From: Pantoea agglomerans
GTDB lineage: Bacteria; Pseudomonadota; Gammaproteobacteria; Enterobacterales; Enterobacteriaceae
Length of the DNA: 64,000 nucleotides
Direction: 5' to 3'
Assembly: GCF_020149765.1 (NCBI RefSeq)
Contig: NZ_CP083809.1
Span: 186,001-250,000 of the forward strand
The first letter of the stretch is position 1. The number at the start of each line of letters is the position of its first letter. The translations under genes and the position numbers were made by a program. The notes below the pieces were generated by a model. It was given only the letters and a program-made list of their open reading frames with translations. It was not told the DNA's origin and searched no databases. Below are positions 38,724-49,393 of the stretch, piece after piece.

Positions 38724-39851
38724 ATGAAAATGAGTAAAGGCCGCGCATTACTGGCGGGTTGCGTTGCGCTGGCGATGAGCCACGCCGCCCTGGCTGCCGA
38801 CATCAAAATTGCTATTGTCGGCGCCGTCACCGGCCCGGTCGCGCAGTATGGTGATATGCAGTTCACCGGCGCCGCGCAGGCGATTAAGGATATCAACGCC
38901 AAAGGTGGCGTAAACGGCAACAAACTGGTGGGCGTAGAGTATGACGACGCCTGCGACCCGAAACAGGCCGTGGCGGTGGCGAACAAAGTCGTCAACGACG
39001 GCATTAAATATGTTATCGGCCACCTTTGCTCCTCTTCTACTCAGCCTGCGTCTGACATCTATAACGACGAAGGCGTGCTGATGATTACCCCGGCTGCCAC
39101 CGCGCCTGAGCTGACCGCGCGCGGTTACGAAACCATTATGCGCACCACCGGCCTGGACTCCGACCAGGGGCCGACCGCCGCAAACTACATCCTCGATCAG
39201 ATCAAGCCTAAGCGTATCGCTGTGGTGCATGACAAGCAGCAGTATGGTCAGGGACTGGCGGAGTCGGTGCAGAAAACCCTGAAGGCCAAAGGCGGCAACG
39301 TGGTGCTGTTTGAAGGCATCACCGCAGGCGATAAAGACTTCTCCACGCTGATTGCGCGCCTGAAGAAAGAGAACGTCGACTTCGTTTACTACGGCGGCTA
39401 CTACCCGGAAATGGGCCAGATCCTGCGCCAGGCGAAAGCGGCTGGCCTGAACGCTGGCTTTATGGGGCCGGAAGGGGTGGGCAACGCCTCGCTCTCTAAT
39501 ATCGCGGGCGACGCCTCGGAAGGCATCTACGTAACGCTGCCGAAGCGCTACGACCAGCTGCCGGAGAACAAGGCGATCGTCGACGCCATCAAAACCAACA
39601 GCGCGCAGAACCGCAAAGATCCGACCGGCCCGTTCGTCTGGACCACCTATGCGGCGATCCAGTCGCTGGCGGCCGGCATCGAACGCAGCAAGAGCGACGA
39701 GCCGGAAGAGATTGCGAAAAACCTGAAGGCGGGCGCACCAGTCCCGACGGTGATGGGCAACCTGAGCTGGGATCAGAAAGGCGATCTGAAAGGCTTCGAG
39801 TTCGGCGTATTTAAATGGCACAAAGACGGTTCTTCAACCGCGGTTAAGTAA
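38724..39851 (+). CDS. livK: Branched-chain amino acid ABC transporter substrate-binding protein (LivJ/LivK type)
   Basis: This periplasmic protein binds leucine, isoleucine and valine for LivHMGF. The 375-residue precursor has a signal peptide (ALAAD cleavage near 25). Its sequence is a LivJ/LivK mixture: the signal region and [15 protein letters not shown] resemble LivJ, while [17 protein letters not shown] resembles LivK. It sits in the livK position, directly upstream of livH, and no second copy lies beyond panM, so the symbol follows position. GGGGAAG precedes the ATG. Confidence 0.93.
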   Translation: MKMSKGRALLAGCVALAMSHAALAADIKIAIVGAVTGPVAQYGDMQFTGAAQAIKDINAKGGVNGNKLVGVEYDDACDPKQAVAVANKVVNDGIKYVIGHLCSSSTQPASDIYNDEGVLMITPAATAPELTARGYETIMRTTGLDSDQGPTAANYILDQIKPKRIAVVHDKQQYGQGLAESVQKTLKAKGGNVVLFEGITAGDKDFSTLIARLKKENVDFVYYGGYYPEMGQILRQAKAAGLNAGFMGPEGVGNASLSNIAGDASEGIYVTLPKRYDQLPENKAIVDAIKTNSAQNRKDPTGPFVWTTYAAIQSLAAGIERSKSDEPEEIAKNLKAGAPVPTVMGNLSWDQKGDLKGFEFGVFKWHKDGSSTAVK

Positions 39852-39922
39852 TCGTCCCACCGGCAGACCAATCCCTTGCCGCGTCGGCAGGGGATTTTCC
39901 CGTTCTTATGCAGGTCTTCACT

Positions 39923-40849
39923 ATGTCCGAGCAGTTTCTTTATTTTATTCAGCAGATGCTTAACGGGGTTACCCTCGGCAGCACCTACGCGCTGATCGCC
40001 ATTGGTTACACCATGGTTTACGGCATTATCGGCATGATCAACTTCGCCCACGGCGAGGTCTATATGATCGGCAGCTATGTCTCCTTTATCGTGATCGCCG
40101 CCCTGATGATGATGGGCATCGACACCGGCTGGCTGATGATCGCTGCCGGCTTTGTCATGGCGATCCTGATCTCCAGCGCCTACGGCTGGAGCATTGAGCG
40201 CGTTGCTTACAAGCCAGTGCGATCCTCAAAGCGTCTGATCGCGCTGATCTCCGCTATCGGCATGTCGATCTTCCTGCAAAACTACGTCAGCCTGACGCAG
40301 GGCTCGCGCGACCTCGCGCTGCCGAGCCTGATTACCGGCCAGTGGACGCTGGGGCAGAGCAACGGCTTCGCCGCCACCATCTCCACCATGCAGATCGTTA
40401 TCTGGCTGGTGACCTTCCTGGCGATGCTGGCGCTGACGCTGTTTATTCGCTATTCGCGCATGGGACGCGCCTGCCGCGCCTGCGCCGAAGACCTGAAGAT
40501 GGCGAGCCTGCTCGGCATCAATACCGACCGCGTCATTTCGCTGACCTTTGTGATCGGCGCAGCGATGGCGGCGGTGGCGGGCGTGCTGCTCGGCCAGTTC
40601 TACGGCTCAATTAACCCCTTTATCGGCTTTATGGCCGGGATGAAAGCCTTTACCGCCGCGGTGCTGGGCGGCATCGGCAGCATTCCGGGCGCGATGATTG
40701 GCGGCCTGGTGCTCGGCATCGCCGAAGCGCTGACCTCCGCCTATCTCAGCACCGAATATAAAGACGTGGTGTCGTTCGCGCTGCTGATTGTGGTGCTGCT
40801 GGTCATGCCGACCGGCATCCTGGGTCGCCCGGAGGTTGAAAAAGTATGA
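39923..40849 (+). CDS. livH: High-affinity branched-chain amino acid permease LivH
   Basis: LivH is one of two inner-membrane permease subunits of the LIV importer. The 308-residue product matches E. coli LivH (308) almost throughout, including [26 protein letters not shown] and [13 protein letters not shown] segments. The start at 39923 (MSEQFLYF) follows CAGG; the ATG at 39908 would add five residues. It overlaps livM by four bases. Confidence 0.97.
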   Translation: MSEQFLYFIQQMLNGVTLGSTYALIAIGYTMVYGIIGMINFAHGEVYMIGSYVSFIVIAALMMMGIDTGWLMIAAGFVMAILISSAYGWSIERVAYKPVRSSKRLIALISAIGMSIFLQNYVSLTQGSRDLALPSLITGQWTLGQSNGFAATISTMQIVIWLVTFLAMLALTLFIRYSRMGRACRACAEDLKMASLLGINTDRVISLTFVIGAAMAAVAGVLLGQFYGSINPFIGFMAGMKAFTAAVLGGIGSIPGAMIGGLVLGIAEALTSAYLSTEYKDVVSFALLIVVLLVMPTGILGRPEVEKV

Positions 40850-42114
40850 AATCCTCCTTTATCAATGCGCTGCTCTCTTCGGTGATGCTGCTGGTGCTGG
40901 CCAGCTTCTTTATGGGGATGCGGCTTGGCCTCGACGGCACGCAGCTGGTAGTGCAGAGCGCCGGCGACGTGCGCTGGAACTGGATTTTCGTCGGCTGCGG
41001 CGTGGTGTTCCTGTTCCAGCTGCTGCGCCCGTTCTGGCAGTCCGGCCTGAAAAAGCTGTCCGGCCCGGCGCTGGTGCTGCCCGGCATCGACGGCTCTACG
41101 CCAAAGCAGAAGCTGTTTATGCTGGCGCTGATCGTCGTGGCGGTGGCCTGGCCCTTTTTCGTCTCGCGCGGCGCGGTGGATATCGCCACCCTGACGCTGA
41201 TCTACGTCATGCTGGGCCTGGGGCTGAACGTGGTGGTTGGCCTCTCGGGTCTGCTGGTGCTCGGCTACGGCGGCTTCTACGCCATCGGCGCCTACACCTT
41301 CGCGCTGCTGAATCACTACTTTGGCCTCGGCTTCTGGGAGTGTCTGCCGCTGGCAGGCATCGTCTCGGCGCTCTTCGGGCTGCTGCTCGGCTTTCCGGTG
41401 CTGCGCCTGCGCGGCGACTATCTGGCGATCGTTACGCTCGGCTTCGGCGAGATCGTGCGCATTCTGCTGCTGAACAACACCGCCATTACCGGCGGTCCTA
41501 ACGGCATCGCGCAGATCCCCAAGCCTTCGCTGTTTGGCCTGGAGTTTGGCCGCAAAGTCTCTGAAGGGGGCTGGAGCACCTTCCACGACTTCTTCGGTCT
41601 GAAATATGACCCCAGCGACCGGGTGATTTTTCTCTATCTGGTGGCGCTGCTGCTGGTGGCGCTGACGCTGTTTGTGATTAACCGCCTGCTGCGTATGCCG
41701 CTGGGCCGCGCGTGGGAAGCGCTGCGCGAAGATGAGATCGCCTGTCGCTCGCTGGGCCTCAGCCCGACGCGCATCAAGCTGACCGCCTTTACCATCAGCG
41801 CCGCCTTTGCCGGCTTCGCGGGAACGCTGTTCGCCGCGCGCCAGGGCTTTGTCAGCCCGGAATCCTTTACCTTCGTCGAATCCGCCTTTGTGCTGGCGAT
41901 TGTGGTGCTGGGCGGCATGGGCTCGCAGTTTGCCGTGATCCTCGCCGCTATCCTGCTGGTGGTGTCGCGCGAGCTGATGCGCGACCTGAATGAATACAGC
42001 ATGCTGGTGCTGGGCGGTCTGATGGTGCTGATGATGATCTGGCGCCCGCAGGGGCTGCTGCCGATGAAGCGCCCGCACCTGAAACTGAAGCAGAAACAAG
42101 GAGAGCAGGCATGA
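40846..42114 (+). CDS. livM: Branched-chain amino acid permease LivM
   Basis: LivM is the second permease subunit. The 422-residue protein has a hydrophobic N-terminal extension typical of enteric LivM and the permease core with [29 protein letters not shown] segments and the EAA-like loop [15 protein letters not shown]. It overlaps livH and livG by ATGA junctions, indicating coupled translation. Confidence 0.96.
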   Translation: MKSSFINALLSSVMLLVLASFFMGMRLGLDGTQLVVQSAGDVRWNWIFVGCGVVFLFQLLRPFWQSGLKKLSGPALVLPGIDGSTPKQKLFMLALIVVAVAWPFFVSRGAVDIATLTLIYVMLGLGLNVVVGLSGLLVLGYGGFYAIGAYTFALLNHYFGLGFWECLPLAGIVSALFGLLLGFPVLRLRGDYLAIVTLGFGEIVRILLLNNTAITGGPNGIAQIPKPSLFGLEFGRKVSEGGWSTFHDFFGLKYDPSDRVIFLYLVALLLVALTLFVINRLLRMPLGRAWEALREDEIACRSLGLSPTRIKLTAFTISAAFAGFAGTLFAARQGFVSPESFTFVESAFVLAIVVLGGMGSQFAVILAAILLVVSRELMRDLNEYSMLVLGGLMVLMMIWRPQGLLPMKRPHLKLKQKQGEQA

Positions 42115-42878
42115 GTCAGCCTTTATTAGCCGTTGAAGGCCTGATGATGCGCTTCGGCGGCCTGCTGGCGGTCAATAACGTGGCGCTGGAGCTGCGCCCG
42201 CAGGAGATCGTCTCGCTGATCGGTCCGAACGGCGCCGGGAAGACCACCGTTTTTAACTGCCTGACCGGCTTCTACAAGCCGACCGGCGGCACCATTAAGC
42301 TGCGCGAACAGCACCTGGAAGGCCTGCCTGGCCAGAAGATCGCCCGCATGGGCATGGTGCGCACCTTCCAGCACGTTCGCCTGTTTCGTGAGATGACGGT
42401 AATTGAGAACCTGCTGGTGGCGCAGCATCAGCATCTGAAAAGCGGCCTCTTTTCTGGCCTGCTCAAGACCCCGGCGTTTCGTCGCGGTGAGAGCGAAGCG
42501 CTGGATCGCGCCGCTACCTGGCTGGAGCGCATCGGGCTGCTCGACCTTGCCAACCGCCAGGCGGGCAATCTGGCCTACGGCCAGCAGCGCCGTCTGGAGA
42601 TCGCCCGCTGTATGGTGACGCGCCCGGAGATCCTGATGCTGGACGAACCGGCAGCCGGGCTTAACCCGAAAGAGACGCGCGAGCTGGATGAGCTGATCGC
42701 CGAACTGCGCGGTGAGCACAAGGTTTCCGTTTTGCTGATAGAACACGATATGAAGCTGGTGATGGGCATTTCCGACCGTATCTATGTGGTAAACCAGGGT
42801 ACGCCGCTGGCCAACGGCACGCCGGAAGAGGTGCGTAACAATCCGGATGTGATCCGAGCCTATTTAGGAGAGGCGTAA
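42111..42878 (+). CDS. livG: Branched-chain amino acid ABC transporter ATPase LivG
   Basis: LivG is one of the two ATPases of the LIV importer. The 255-residue protein has Walker [10 protein letters not shown], the LivG-type signature [13 protein letters not shown] (in place of LSGGQ) and Walker [13 protein letters not shown], followed by the H-loop in LLIEHDMK. It lies between livM (overlap) and livF (1-base gap). Confidence 0.97.
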   Translation: MSQPLLAVEGLMMRFGGLLAVNNVALELRPQEIVSLIGPNGAGKTTVFNCLTGFYKPTGGTIKLREQHLEGLPGQKIARMGMVRTFQHVRLFREMTVIENLLVAQHQHLKSGLFSGLLKTPAFRRGESEALDRAATWLERIGLLDLANRQAGNLAYGQQRRLEIARCMVTRPEILMLDEPAAGLNPKETRELDELIAELRGEHKVSVLLIEHDMKLVMGISDRIYVVNQGTPLANGTPEEVRNNPDVIRAYLGEA

Positions 42879-42879
42879 C

Positions 42880-43593
42880 ATGGCAAACCCGATGTTATCC
42901 GTGAACAACGTCAGCGCGCACTACGGCAAAATCCAGGCGCTGCACAACGTCAGCCTGCATATCAGCCAGGGTGAAATCGTTACGCTGATTGGCGCCAACG
43001 GCGCGGGTAAAACCACGCTGCTCGGCACCCTGTGCGGCGAGCCGCGCGCCACCCAGGGCAGCATTACCTTTGACGGCAAAGCGATTACCGACTGGCAAAC
43101 CGCGCGCATCATGCGCGAGGCGATCGCCATCGTGCCGGAAGGCCGCCGCGTCTTTTCGCGCATGACCGTAGAGGAGAATCTGGCGATGGGCGGCTTTTTC
43201 GCCAGCCGCCAGGCGTATCAGTCGCGCATCGCGCGCGTCTATGAGCTTTTCCCGCGGCTGGCGGAGCGTAAAATTCAGCATGCGGGCACCATGTCCGGCG
43301 GGGAGCAGCAGATGCTGGCGATTGGCCGCGCGCTGATGAGCCAGCCGCGTCTGCTGCTGCTGGATGAGCCGTCGCTGGGGCTGGCGCCGATTATTATCCA
43401 GCAGATTTTCGACACCATTGAGCAGCTGCGCAGAGAGGGAATGACGATATTCCTGGTAGAGCAGAACGCCAACCAGGCGCTGAAGCTGGCGGATCGCGGC
43501 TATGTGCTGGAGAACGGGCACGTGGTGCTGGAAGATACGGGTGATGCTTTGCTTTCCAACGAAGCCGTCCGCAGCGCTTATTTGGGGGCTTAG
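42880..43593 (+). CDS. livF: Branched-chain amino acid ABC transporter ATPase LivF
   Basis: LivF is the second ATPase. The 237-residue protein has Walker A GANGAGKTT, signature MSGGEQQMLAIGRALM, Walker B LLLDEPSLGLAP and the H-loop region FLVEQNANQAL. Its stop codon directly abuts a 130-bp foldback repeat, so the operon's mRNA end is probably defined by that structure. Confidence 0.97.
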   Translation: MANPMLSVNNVSAHYGKIQALHNVSLHISQGEIVTLIGANGAGKTTLLGTLCGEPRATQGSITFDGKAITDWQTARIMREAIAIVPEGRRVFSRMTVEENLAMGGFFASRQAYQSRIARVYELFPRLAERKIQHAGTMSGGEQQMLAIGRALMSQPRLLLLDEPSLGLAPIIIQQIFDTIEQLRREGMTIFLVEQNANQALKLADRGYVLENGHVVLEDTGDALLSNEAVRSAYLGA

Positions 43594-43721
43594 GCCTGGC
43601 TTGCTTGCCATTTCGGCAGCGGGCAGTGCTCGCATTCCTCACGTACTTTAGTACGCTCCGGATGCTGCGCGCTGGCCGTTGTCGAACTGGCTGCGCCGCC
43701 GACGGCCTTCAGCGTTGAATA
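43592..43721. repeat. Foldback repeat, copy 1 (130 bp)
   Basis: The unit starts with AGGCCTGGCT at the livF stop codon. Complementary arms GCCATTTCGGC (43607-43617) and GTCGAACTGGC (43681-43691), GCATTCC (43632-43638) and GGATGC (43660-43665), and apex CGTACT/AGTACG (43642-43655) fold it into one long imperfect hairpin. Copy 2 follows directly. No ORF or transposase is associated with it. Confidence 0.85.
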
Positions 43722-43852
43722 AGGCCTGGCTTACTTGCCAGATTGCGGTTGGGCAGTGCTCGTCATCCTCACGTACAATGTATACGCTCCGGTGACTGCG
43801 CGCTGGCCGCCCGTAATCTGGCTGCGACACTGACGCCCTTTGGCGTTGAATA
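43722..43852. repeat. Foldback repeat, copy 2 (131 bp)
   Basis: This is the tandem second copy. Its arms differ from copy 1 but still pair: GCCAGATTGCGG (43737-43748) with CCGTAATCTGGC (43811-43822), and GTCATCC (43762-43768) with GGTGAC (43791-43796). The matched changes suggest selection for the fold. A short third start (AGGCCTGGCT) follows at 43853-43862. Confidence 0.85.
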
Positions 43853-43894
43853 AGGCCTGGCTGCGCCGCTTCTGCTAAAACCCCCTTCATCTTG

Positions 43895-43934
43895 CCGTCA
43901 TCCGGCTGTCATGTTGCTGTTATTAATCCGTCAT
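43895..43934 (+). promoter_or_regulatory. Pho boxes upstream of ugpB
   Basis: Four 7-bp units, CCGTCAT, CTGTCAT, CTGTTAT and CCGTCAT, are spaced exactly 11 bp apart (starts 43895, 43906, 43917, 43928). This is the PhoB-binding layout of two consecutive Pho boxes. It indicates phosphate-starvation induction of ugp, as in E. coli. Confidence 0.9.
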
Positions 43935-44007
43935 TTTCCCGTGTCATGTTACTTCGCGAACAAAAAATGCGTGATATCGCGCGTACCTACCTGCACAGGA
44001 AAATTCT

Positions 44008-45324
44008 ATGTCCGTGTTTAAGACACAAATCAGACTGATGAGTGTGGTTCTGGGCCTGGCCATCAGCGGCAACGCGCTGGCCGCCACGGAAATTCCTTTC
44101 TGGCACTCGATGGAGGGCGAGTTAGGCAAAGAGGTCGACTCTCTGGCGCAGCGCTTCAATCAGGCGCACCCCGACTATAAAATCGTGCCGACCTACAAAG
44201 GCAACTACGAGCAGAGCCTGGCGGCAGGCATCGCAGCGGTGCGTACCGGCAAAGCGCCAGCCATTTTGCAGGTTTACGAAGTTGGCACCGCCACCATGAT
44301 GGCTTCGAAGGCGATCGTGCCGGTGCATCAGGTCTTCAGGGACGCGGGCATTCCCTTTGATGAAAAACAGTTCGTGCCGACCGTGGCGGGCTACTACAGC
44401 GACAGCAGCGGCCACCTCATCTCTCAGCCATTCAACAGCTCCACGCCGGTGCTTTACTACAACAAAGACGCCTTTAAAAAAGCGGGCCTGAACCCGGATC
44501 AGCCGCCGAAAACCTGGCAGGAGCTGGCAAAAGATGCCGACGCCCTGCGTAAAGCGGGCATGAGCTGCGGCTACGCCAGCGGCTGGCAGGGCTGGATCCA
44601 GATTGAAAACTTCAGCGCCTGGCACGCGCTGCCGGTCGCCAGCAAAAACAACGGCTTTGACGGCACCGATGCGCAGCTGGAATTTAACGGTCCGGTGCAG
44701 GTGCGCCATATCCAGATGCTGGAGGAGATGAACAAGAAGGGCGACTTCACCTATTTTGGCCGCAAAGATGAACCGACCGCCAAGTTCTATAACGGCGACT
44801 GCGGCATCACCACCGCCTCCTCCGGTTCGCTGGCCGATATCAAACACTACGCCAAATTCAACTTCGGCGTCGGCATGATGCCGTATGACGAGAGCGTGCC
44901 CAACGCGCCGCAGAACGCCCTTATCGGCGGCGCCAGCCTGTGGGTGATGAAAGGCAAAGATGCCAACACCTACAAGGGTGCTGCGGAATTTATGCAGTTC
45001 CTCGCACAGCCGGAAATCGCCGCCGAGTGGCATCAGAAAACTGGCTACCTGCCCATTACCACCGCTGCCTACGAGCTGACCAAACAGCAGGGCTTCTACG
45101 ACAAGAACCCGGGCGCGGATATCGCAACGCGTCAGATGCTGAACAAAGATCCGCTGCCGTTCACCAAAGGCATTCGTCTTGGCAATATGCAGCAGATCCG
45201 CGCCGTGGTTGACGAAGAGCTGGAAGGGGTCTGGACCGGCAAGCAGTCGCCGCAGGCCGCGCTGGATAACGCGGTGAAGCGCGGCAACGAACTGCTGCGC
45301 CGCTTTGAACAGCAGGTGAAATAA
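44008..45324 (+). CDS. ugpB: sn-Glycerol-3-phosphate-binding periplasmic protein UgpB
   Basis: UgpB captures glycerol-3-phosphate and glycerophosphodiesters for UgpAEC. The 438-residue precursor (same length as E. coli) has a signal peptide ending near NALAAT and conserved segments such as [16 protein letters not shown] and [15 protein letters not shown]. It is the first ugp gene, downstream of the Pho boxes, and is separated from ugpA by a hairpin. Confidence 0.97.
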   Translation: MSVFKTQIRLMSVVLGLAISGNALAATEIPFWHSMEGELGKEVDSLAQRFNQAHPDYKIVPTYKGNYEQSLAAGIAAVRTGKAPAILQVYEVGTATMMASKAIVPVHQVFRDAGIPFDEKQFVPTVAGYYSDSSGHLISQPFNSSTPVLYYNKDAFKKAGLNPDQPPKTWQELAKDADALRKAGMSCGYASGWQGWIQIENFSAWHALPVASKNNGFDGTDAQLEFNGPVQVRHIQMLEEMNKKGDFTYFGRKDEPTAKFYNGDCGITTASSGSLADIKHYAKFNFGVGMMPYDESVPNAPQNALIGGASLWVMKGKDANTYKGAAEFMQFLAQPEIAAEWHQKTGYLPITTAAYELTKQQGFYDKNPGADIATRQMLNKDPLPFTKGIRLGNMQQIRAVVDEELEGVWTGKQSPQAALDNAVKRGNELLRRFEQQVK

Positions 45325-45338
45325 CCTGTGACGTGCAA

Positions 45339-45360
45339 AGGGCCGGTGCGTGCCGGCCCT
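45339..45360 (+). repeat. Intercistronic hairpin between ugpB and ugpA
   Basis: A perfect 8-bp stem AGGGCCGG/CCGGCCCT with a 6-base loop is followed by a pyrimidine run (CTCTCTTTCT). It could partly terminate or stabilise ugpB mRNA, so that the binding protein exceeds the membrane parts. Confidence 0.7.
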
Positions 45361-45385
45361 CTCTCTTTCTCAGACAGAGTACGCT

Positions 45386-46273
45386 ATGTCTTCATCTCGC
45401 CCGGTGTTTCGCACCAGCCTGTTGCCCTATCTGCTGGTGCTGCCGCAGCTGCTGATTACCGCCATCTTTTTCCTCTGGCCCGCGGGCGAAGCCCTGTGGT
45501 ATTCGCTCCAGAACCTCGATCCGTTCGGCATCTCCAGCACCTTTGTCGGCCTGGAAAATTTCACGCGCCTGTTTCAGGACAGCTACTACCTCGACGCCTT
45601 CTGGACCACGATAGTCTTCAGCGCGCTGGTCACCCTGTGCGGCATGGTGCTGTCGCTGCTGCTGGCGGCGCTGGTGGATTATGTCATACGCCTGCGCAAG
45701 CTCTACCAGACGCTGCTGCTGCTGCCCTATGCGGTGGCGCCGGTTGTCGCAGCGGTGCTGTGGATGTTTCTGTTCAATCCCGGCCTCGGCCTGATTAGCC
45801 ACTTCCTGAACCAGATTGGCTACAGCTGGAACTATGCGCAGAACAGCGGGCAGGCGATGTTTCTGATTGTCGTCGCCTCGATCTGGCAGCAGATGAGCTA
45901 CAACTTTCTCTTCTTTTTCGCCGCGCTGCAGTCGATCCCGAAATCGCTGGTAGAGGCGGCGGCGATCGACGGCGCAGGCCCGGTGCGTCGCTTCTTCAAC
46001 CTGTCGCTGCCGCTGATTACGCCGGTGAGCTTTTTCCTGCTGGTGGTGAACCTGATCTACGCCTTCTTCGACACCTTTCCGGTTATCGACGCCGCGACCG
46101 GCGGCGGGCCAGTGCAGGCCACCACCACGCTGATCTACAAGATCTATCGCGAAGGCTTTACCGGGCTGGATCTCTCTTCTTCGGCGGCGCAGTCGGTGGT
46201 GCTGATGCTGCTGGTGATCGGCCTGACCGTTATTCAGTTCCGCTTCGTTGAGCGTAAGGTGCAGTACCAATGA
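45386..46273 (+). CDS. ugpA: sn-Glycerol-3-phosphate permease UgpA
   Basis: UgpA is an inner-membrane permease subunit with six helices and the EAA loop [20 protein letters not shown]. The start at 45386 (MSSSRPVF) gives 295 residues, identical in length to E. coli UgpA; the ATG at 45350 lies in the hairpin. It overlaps ugpE by four bases. Confidence 0.97.
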   Translation: MSSSRPVFRTSLLPYLLVLPQLLITAIFFLWPAGEALWYSLQNLDPFGISSTFVGLENFTRLFQDSYYLDAFWTTIVFSALVTLCGMVLSLLLAALVDYVIRLRKLYQTLLLLPYAVAPVVAAVLWMFLFNPGLGLISHFLNQIGYSWNYAQNSGQAMFLIVVASIWQQMSYNFLFFFAALQSIPKSLVEAAAIDGAGPVRRFFNLSLPLITPVSFFLLVVNLIYAFFDTFPVIDAATGGGPVQATTTLIYKIYREGFTGLDLSSSAAQSVVLMLLVIGLTVIQFRFVERKVQYQ

Positions 46274-47115
46274 TTGAAAACCGTCGCGGGCTGGATATCT
46301 TCAGCCACACGCTGCTGGTGCTGGGCGTGCTTACTATTCTGTTTCCCCTCTATGTCGCCTTCGTCGCCGCTACCCTGGATAACGAGGCGGTCTATCAGGT
46401 GCCGATGACGCTGATCCCCGGCACTCACCTGTGGGAGAACATCTCGCGCATCTGGACCCATGGCGTTAACGGCAGCGGCCCGGCGTTTAGCCTGATGCTG
46501 CTTAACAGTCTGCTTATGGCGTTCAGCATTACCGTCGGCAAAATCACGGTGTCGATGCTCTCCGCCTTTGCGCTGGTCTGGTTTCGCTTTCCGCTGCGCA
46601 CGCTCTTTTTCTGGATGATCTTTATTACGCTGATGCTGCCGGTTGAGGTGCGTATTTTCCCGACGGTGCAGGTGATCGCCGATCTCAATATGCTCGACAG
46701 CTACAGCGGCCTGACGCTGCCGCTAATGGCGTCGGCCACGGCGACCTTCCTGTTCCGTCAGTTCTTTATGTCGCTGCCGGATGAGCTGATCGAGGCGGCG
46801 CGCATCGACGGGGCCAGCGCGCTGCGCTTTTTCTGGGATATCGTGCTGCCGCTGTCGAAAACCAACCTGGCGGCGCTGTTCGTCATCACCTTTATCTACG
46901 GCTGGAATCAGTATCTCTGGCCGCTGCTGATCGTCAACGACGCCTCGCTCAGCACCGCGGTGGCGGGGATCAAAAGCATGATCTCCACCAGCGGTTCGCC
47001 GACGCAGTGGAACGAAGTGATGGCGGCAATGTTATTAACCCTGATCCCACCGATGGTGGTGGTGCTGGTCATGCAGCGCGCGTTCGTGCGTGGCCTGGTC
47101 GAGAGCGAGAAATAG
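46270..47115 (+). CDS. ugpE: sn-Glycerol-3-phosphate permease UgpE
   Basis: UgpE is the second permease subunit. It has 281 residues, as in E. coli, with six membrane helices and the EAA loop [20 protein letters not shown] that contacts UgpC. It overlaps ugpA by four bases, and ugpC follows after two bases. Confidence 0.97.
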   Translation: MIENRRGLDIFSHTLLVLGVLTILFPLYVAFVAATLDNEAVYQVPMTLIPGTHLWENISRIWTHGVNGSGPAFSLMLLNSLLMAFSITVGKITVSMLSAFALVWFRFPLRTLFFWMIFITLMLPVEVRIFPTVQVIADLNMLDSYSGLTLPLMASATATFLFRQFFMSLPDELIEAARIDGASALRFFWDIVLPLSKTNLAALFVITFIYGWNQYLWPLLIVNDASLSTAVAGIKSMISTSGSPTQWNEVMAAMLLTLIPPMVVVLVMQRAFVRGLVESEK

Positions 47116-47117
47116 GC

Positions 47118-48191
47118 ATGGCAGGCGTAACCCTTCAGGCGGTAACCAAGTCTTACGATGGCAAGAATCAAATTATTCAGCCGCTTAACGTCACCGTTAA
47201 CGACGGCGAATTTATGGTGATGGTTGGCCCCTCCGGCTGCGGCAAATCGACGCTGCTGCGCATGGTGGCAGGGCTGGAGCGCGTGACCTCCGGCGATATC
47301 TATATCGACAACAGGCGCGTCACCCAGCTGGAGCCGAAAGATCGCGGCATCGCTATGGTGTTCCAGAACTACGCGCTTTACCCGCATATGACGGTCGAAG
47401 AGAACATGGCCTACGGGCTGAAGATCCGCGGCATGAGCAAAGAGCATATCCGCCTGCGCGTGCTGGAGGCGGCGCGCAGCCTGGAGCTGGATCAGCTGCT
47501 GACCCGGCGTCCGCGCGAGCTTTCCGGCGGCCAGCGCCAGCGCGTGGCGATGGGGCGCGCCATCGTGCGTGAGCCAGCGGTGTTTCTGTTTGACGAGCCG
47601 CTCTCCAACCTGGACGCGCGGCTGCGCGTACAGATGCGGCTGGAGCTGCAGCAGCTCCACCGTCGCCTGCAAACCACCAGCCTCTACGTGACGCACGATC
47701 AGGTAGAGGCGATGACGCTGGCGCAGCGCGTCATGGTATTGAACAAGGGATTTGTCGAGCAGATCGGCACGCCGGTAGAGATCTACGAGCGTCCCGCCAG
47801 CCGCTTCGTCGCCTCGTTTATTGGCGCGCCGGCGATGAACCTGATTGAAGGCCATATCGGCAGCGACGGCACGCGTTTTACTATCGACAACTCTTACTCT
47901 CTGCCGCTCGGCGATATCAAGGCGAAGTGGGCGAATCGCGCCGTCACGCTCGGCATCCGTCCTGAACATGTGCAGGTCAGTCCGCGCGAGCGCGAGGGCA
48001 TTCCGCTGCGCGTAGAGACGCTGGAGCTGCTCGGCGCGGATAACCTGGCACACGGGCGCATCGGCGAAACGCCGCTGGTGGTGCGTCTGCCGCACAGCGA
48101 CCGCCCGCAGGCGGGCAGCACGCTATGGCTGCATCTCTCATCGGATGCGTTACACTATTTCGATTCAACTACCGGAAAGCGTCTGGAATGA
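47118..48191 (+). CDS. ugpC: sn-Glycerol-3-phosphate import ATPase UgpC
   Basis: UgpC is the MalK-like ATPase of the Ugp importer. The 357-residue protein has Walker [10 protein letters not shown], signature LSGGQRQR, Walker [12 protein letters not shown] and a C-terminal OB-type regulatory domain from about 240. I start at 47118 (MAGVTLQA); the longer frame from 47007 lies inside ugpE. It overlaps ugpQ by four bases. Confidence 0.97.
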   Translation: MAGVTLQAVTKSYDGKNQIIQPLNVTVNDGEFMVMVGPSGCGKSTLLRMVAGLERVTSGDIYIDNRRVTQLEPKDRGIAMVFQNYALYPHMTVEENMAYGLKIRGMSKEHIRLRVLEAARSLELDQLLTRRPRELSGGQRQRVAMGRAIVREPAVFLFDEPLSNLDARLRVQMRLELQQLHRRLQTTSLYVTHDQVEAMTLAQRVMVLNKGFVEQIGTPVEIYERPASRFVASFIGAPAMNLIEGHIGSDGTRFTIDNSYSLPLGDIKAKWANRAVTLGIRPEHVQVSPREREGIPLRVETLELLGADNLAHGRIGETPLVVRLPHSDRPQAGSTLWLHLSSDALHYFDSTTGKRLE

Positions 48192-48931
48192 GCACACACA
48201 GCTGGCCCTATCCTCATATCGTCGCCCATCGCGGCGGCGGCAAACTGGCCCCGGAAAATACCCTGGCAGCGATCGACGTCGGCGCGGAGTGGGGGCATAC
48301 CATGATCGAATTCGACGCCAAGCTGTCGCAGGACAGGCAGATTTTCCTGCTGCACGACGACACGCTGGATCGCACCAGCAACGGCTGGGGCGTGGCGGGC
48401 GAACAGCCGTGGAGCAAGCTGGTGCAGCTCGATGCGGGCAGCTGGTTCAGTAAAGCTTTTGACGGCGAGCCGCTGGCGCTGCTCTCTGACGTGGCGGCGC
48501 GCTGTCGCCAGCACCGCATGATGGCCAATATCGAAATCAAACCCACCACCGGCAGCGAAGCGGAAACCGGCCGCGCTATCGCCGATGCGGCGAAAACGCT
48601 GTGGCAAGGCATGACCGCGCCGCTGCTGTCGTCGTTCTCTTATGAGGCGCTGGAGGCGGCGAGGCAGGCGCAGCCGGATCTGCCGCGTGGATTGCTGCTG
48701 GATGAATGGGATGAGGCCTGGCAGGCAAAAACCGCCGCGCTGGACTGCGTCTCGATTCACCTTAACCATAAGTTGCTCGATGCCGGGCGCGTCGCGGTGC
48801 TGAAGGTCGCCGGCCTGCATATTTTGGTCTACACCGTGAACGATGCGGATCGGGCGCGTACCCTGCTGAAATGGGGCGTTGACGCCATCTGCACCGATCG
48901 CATCGACATCATCGGCCCCGACTTCCGTTAG
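48188..48931 (+). CDS. ugpQ: Glycerophosphodiester phosphodiesterase UgpQ
   Basis: UgpQ is a cytoplasmic enzyme that hydrolyses imported glycerophosphodiesters to glycerol-3-phosphate and an alcohol. The 247-residue TIM-barrel protein (E. coli 247) has the catalytic signature [21 protein letters not shown] and HDDTLDRT. It is the last ugp gene. Its stop codon overlaps the convergent yhhA stop. Confidence 0.97.
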   Translation: MSTHSWPYPHIVAHRGGGKLAPENTLAAIDVGAEWGHTMIEFDAKLSQDRQIFLLHDDTLDRTSNGWGVAGEQPWSKLVQLDAGSWFSKAFDGEPLALLSDVAARCRQHRMMANIEIKPTTGSEAETGRAIADAAKTLWQGMTAPLLSSFSYEALEAARQAQPDLPRGLLLDEWDEAWQAKTAALDCVSIHLNHKLLDAGRVAVLKVAGLHILVYTVNDADRARTLLKWGVDAICTDRIDIIGPDFR

Positions 48932-49206
48932 TTAGCGTTCTGCTGCTGTCCCGGCTGCGTGTTGATTACGCGCTGCTGGGCGCTGCTGCGCTGCTCCTGC
49001 AGTTTGCGCTGTATCTGCTGCGTCTGCTGCTGCTGATCCTGCTGCAGTTTGCTCTGCTGCTGCTGCTGCCGGATTTGCATCTGCGTCTGCATACGCTGCT
49101 GGCTTGGGTTATAGCCCGGCTGATTAGGCTGATTTGTGTTGTTCAGCATATTGGCCATGCTGCTGAGCGGCAGCAGCGCGGCAAAGACGATTAACCATTT
49201 TTTCAT
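48928..49206 (-). CDS. yhhA: DUF2756 family protein YhhA
   Basis: The 92-residue protein has a signal peptide (ending near SMANM) and a glutamine-rich mature part (about 33-75) with Q runs. It matches the N-terminal part of E. coli YhhA, including [17 protein letters not shown], but E. coli's is about 146 residues, so this form lacks the C-terminal segment. Its function is unknown. The location between ugpQ and ggt is as in E. coli. Confidence 0.87.
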   Translation of the reverse strand: MKKWLIVFAALLPLSSMANMLNNTNQPNQPGYNPSQQRMQTQMQIRQQQQQSKLQQDQQQQTQQIQRKLQEQRSSAQQRVINTQPGQQQNAN

Positions 49207-49393
49207 GTGACTTCCTCCGTCAAGGCGGCCGCATCGGCGTGTGATGCGCCGTGGCCGCAGCTATAAGTTTAGCAATCTCACAAACTTCTCCCCCAGGAAC
49301 GTACTGAATTTGACTTAGATGTTATTTTTTTGCTGTATTTGTAAACACTTGCCTGCGTGATAACAAATGTAAACAACTGAAAAGGGTAGAGGG

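Noticed and set aside
40741..42099. 452-codon minus-strand ORF
   Set aside because: It is antisense to livM and the end of livH, His/Gln/Arg-rich, with no ribosome site or domain.
48950..49100. CTG/CAG-rich repetitive stretch
   Set aside because: It looked like a microsatellite but encodes the glutamine-rich part of YhhA with mixed codons. It is neither a CRISPR nor a spacer-type array.
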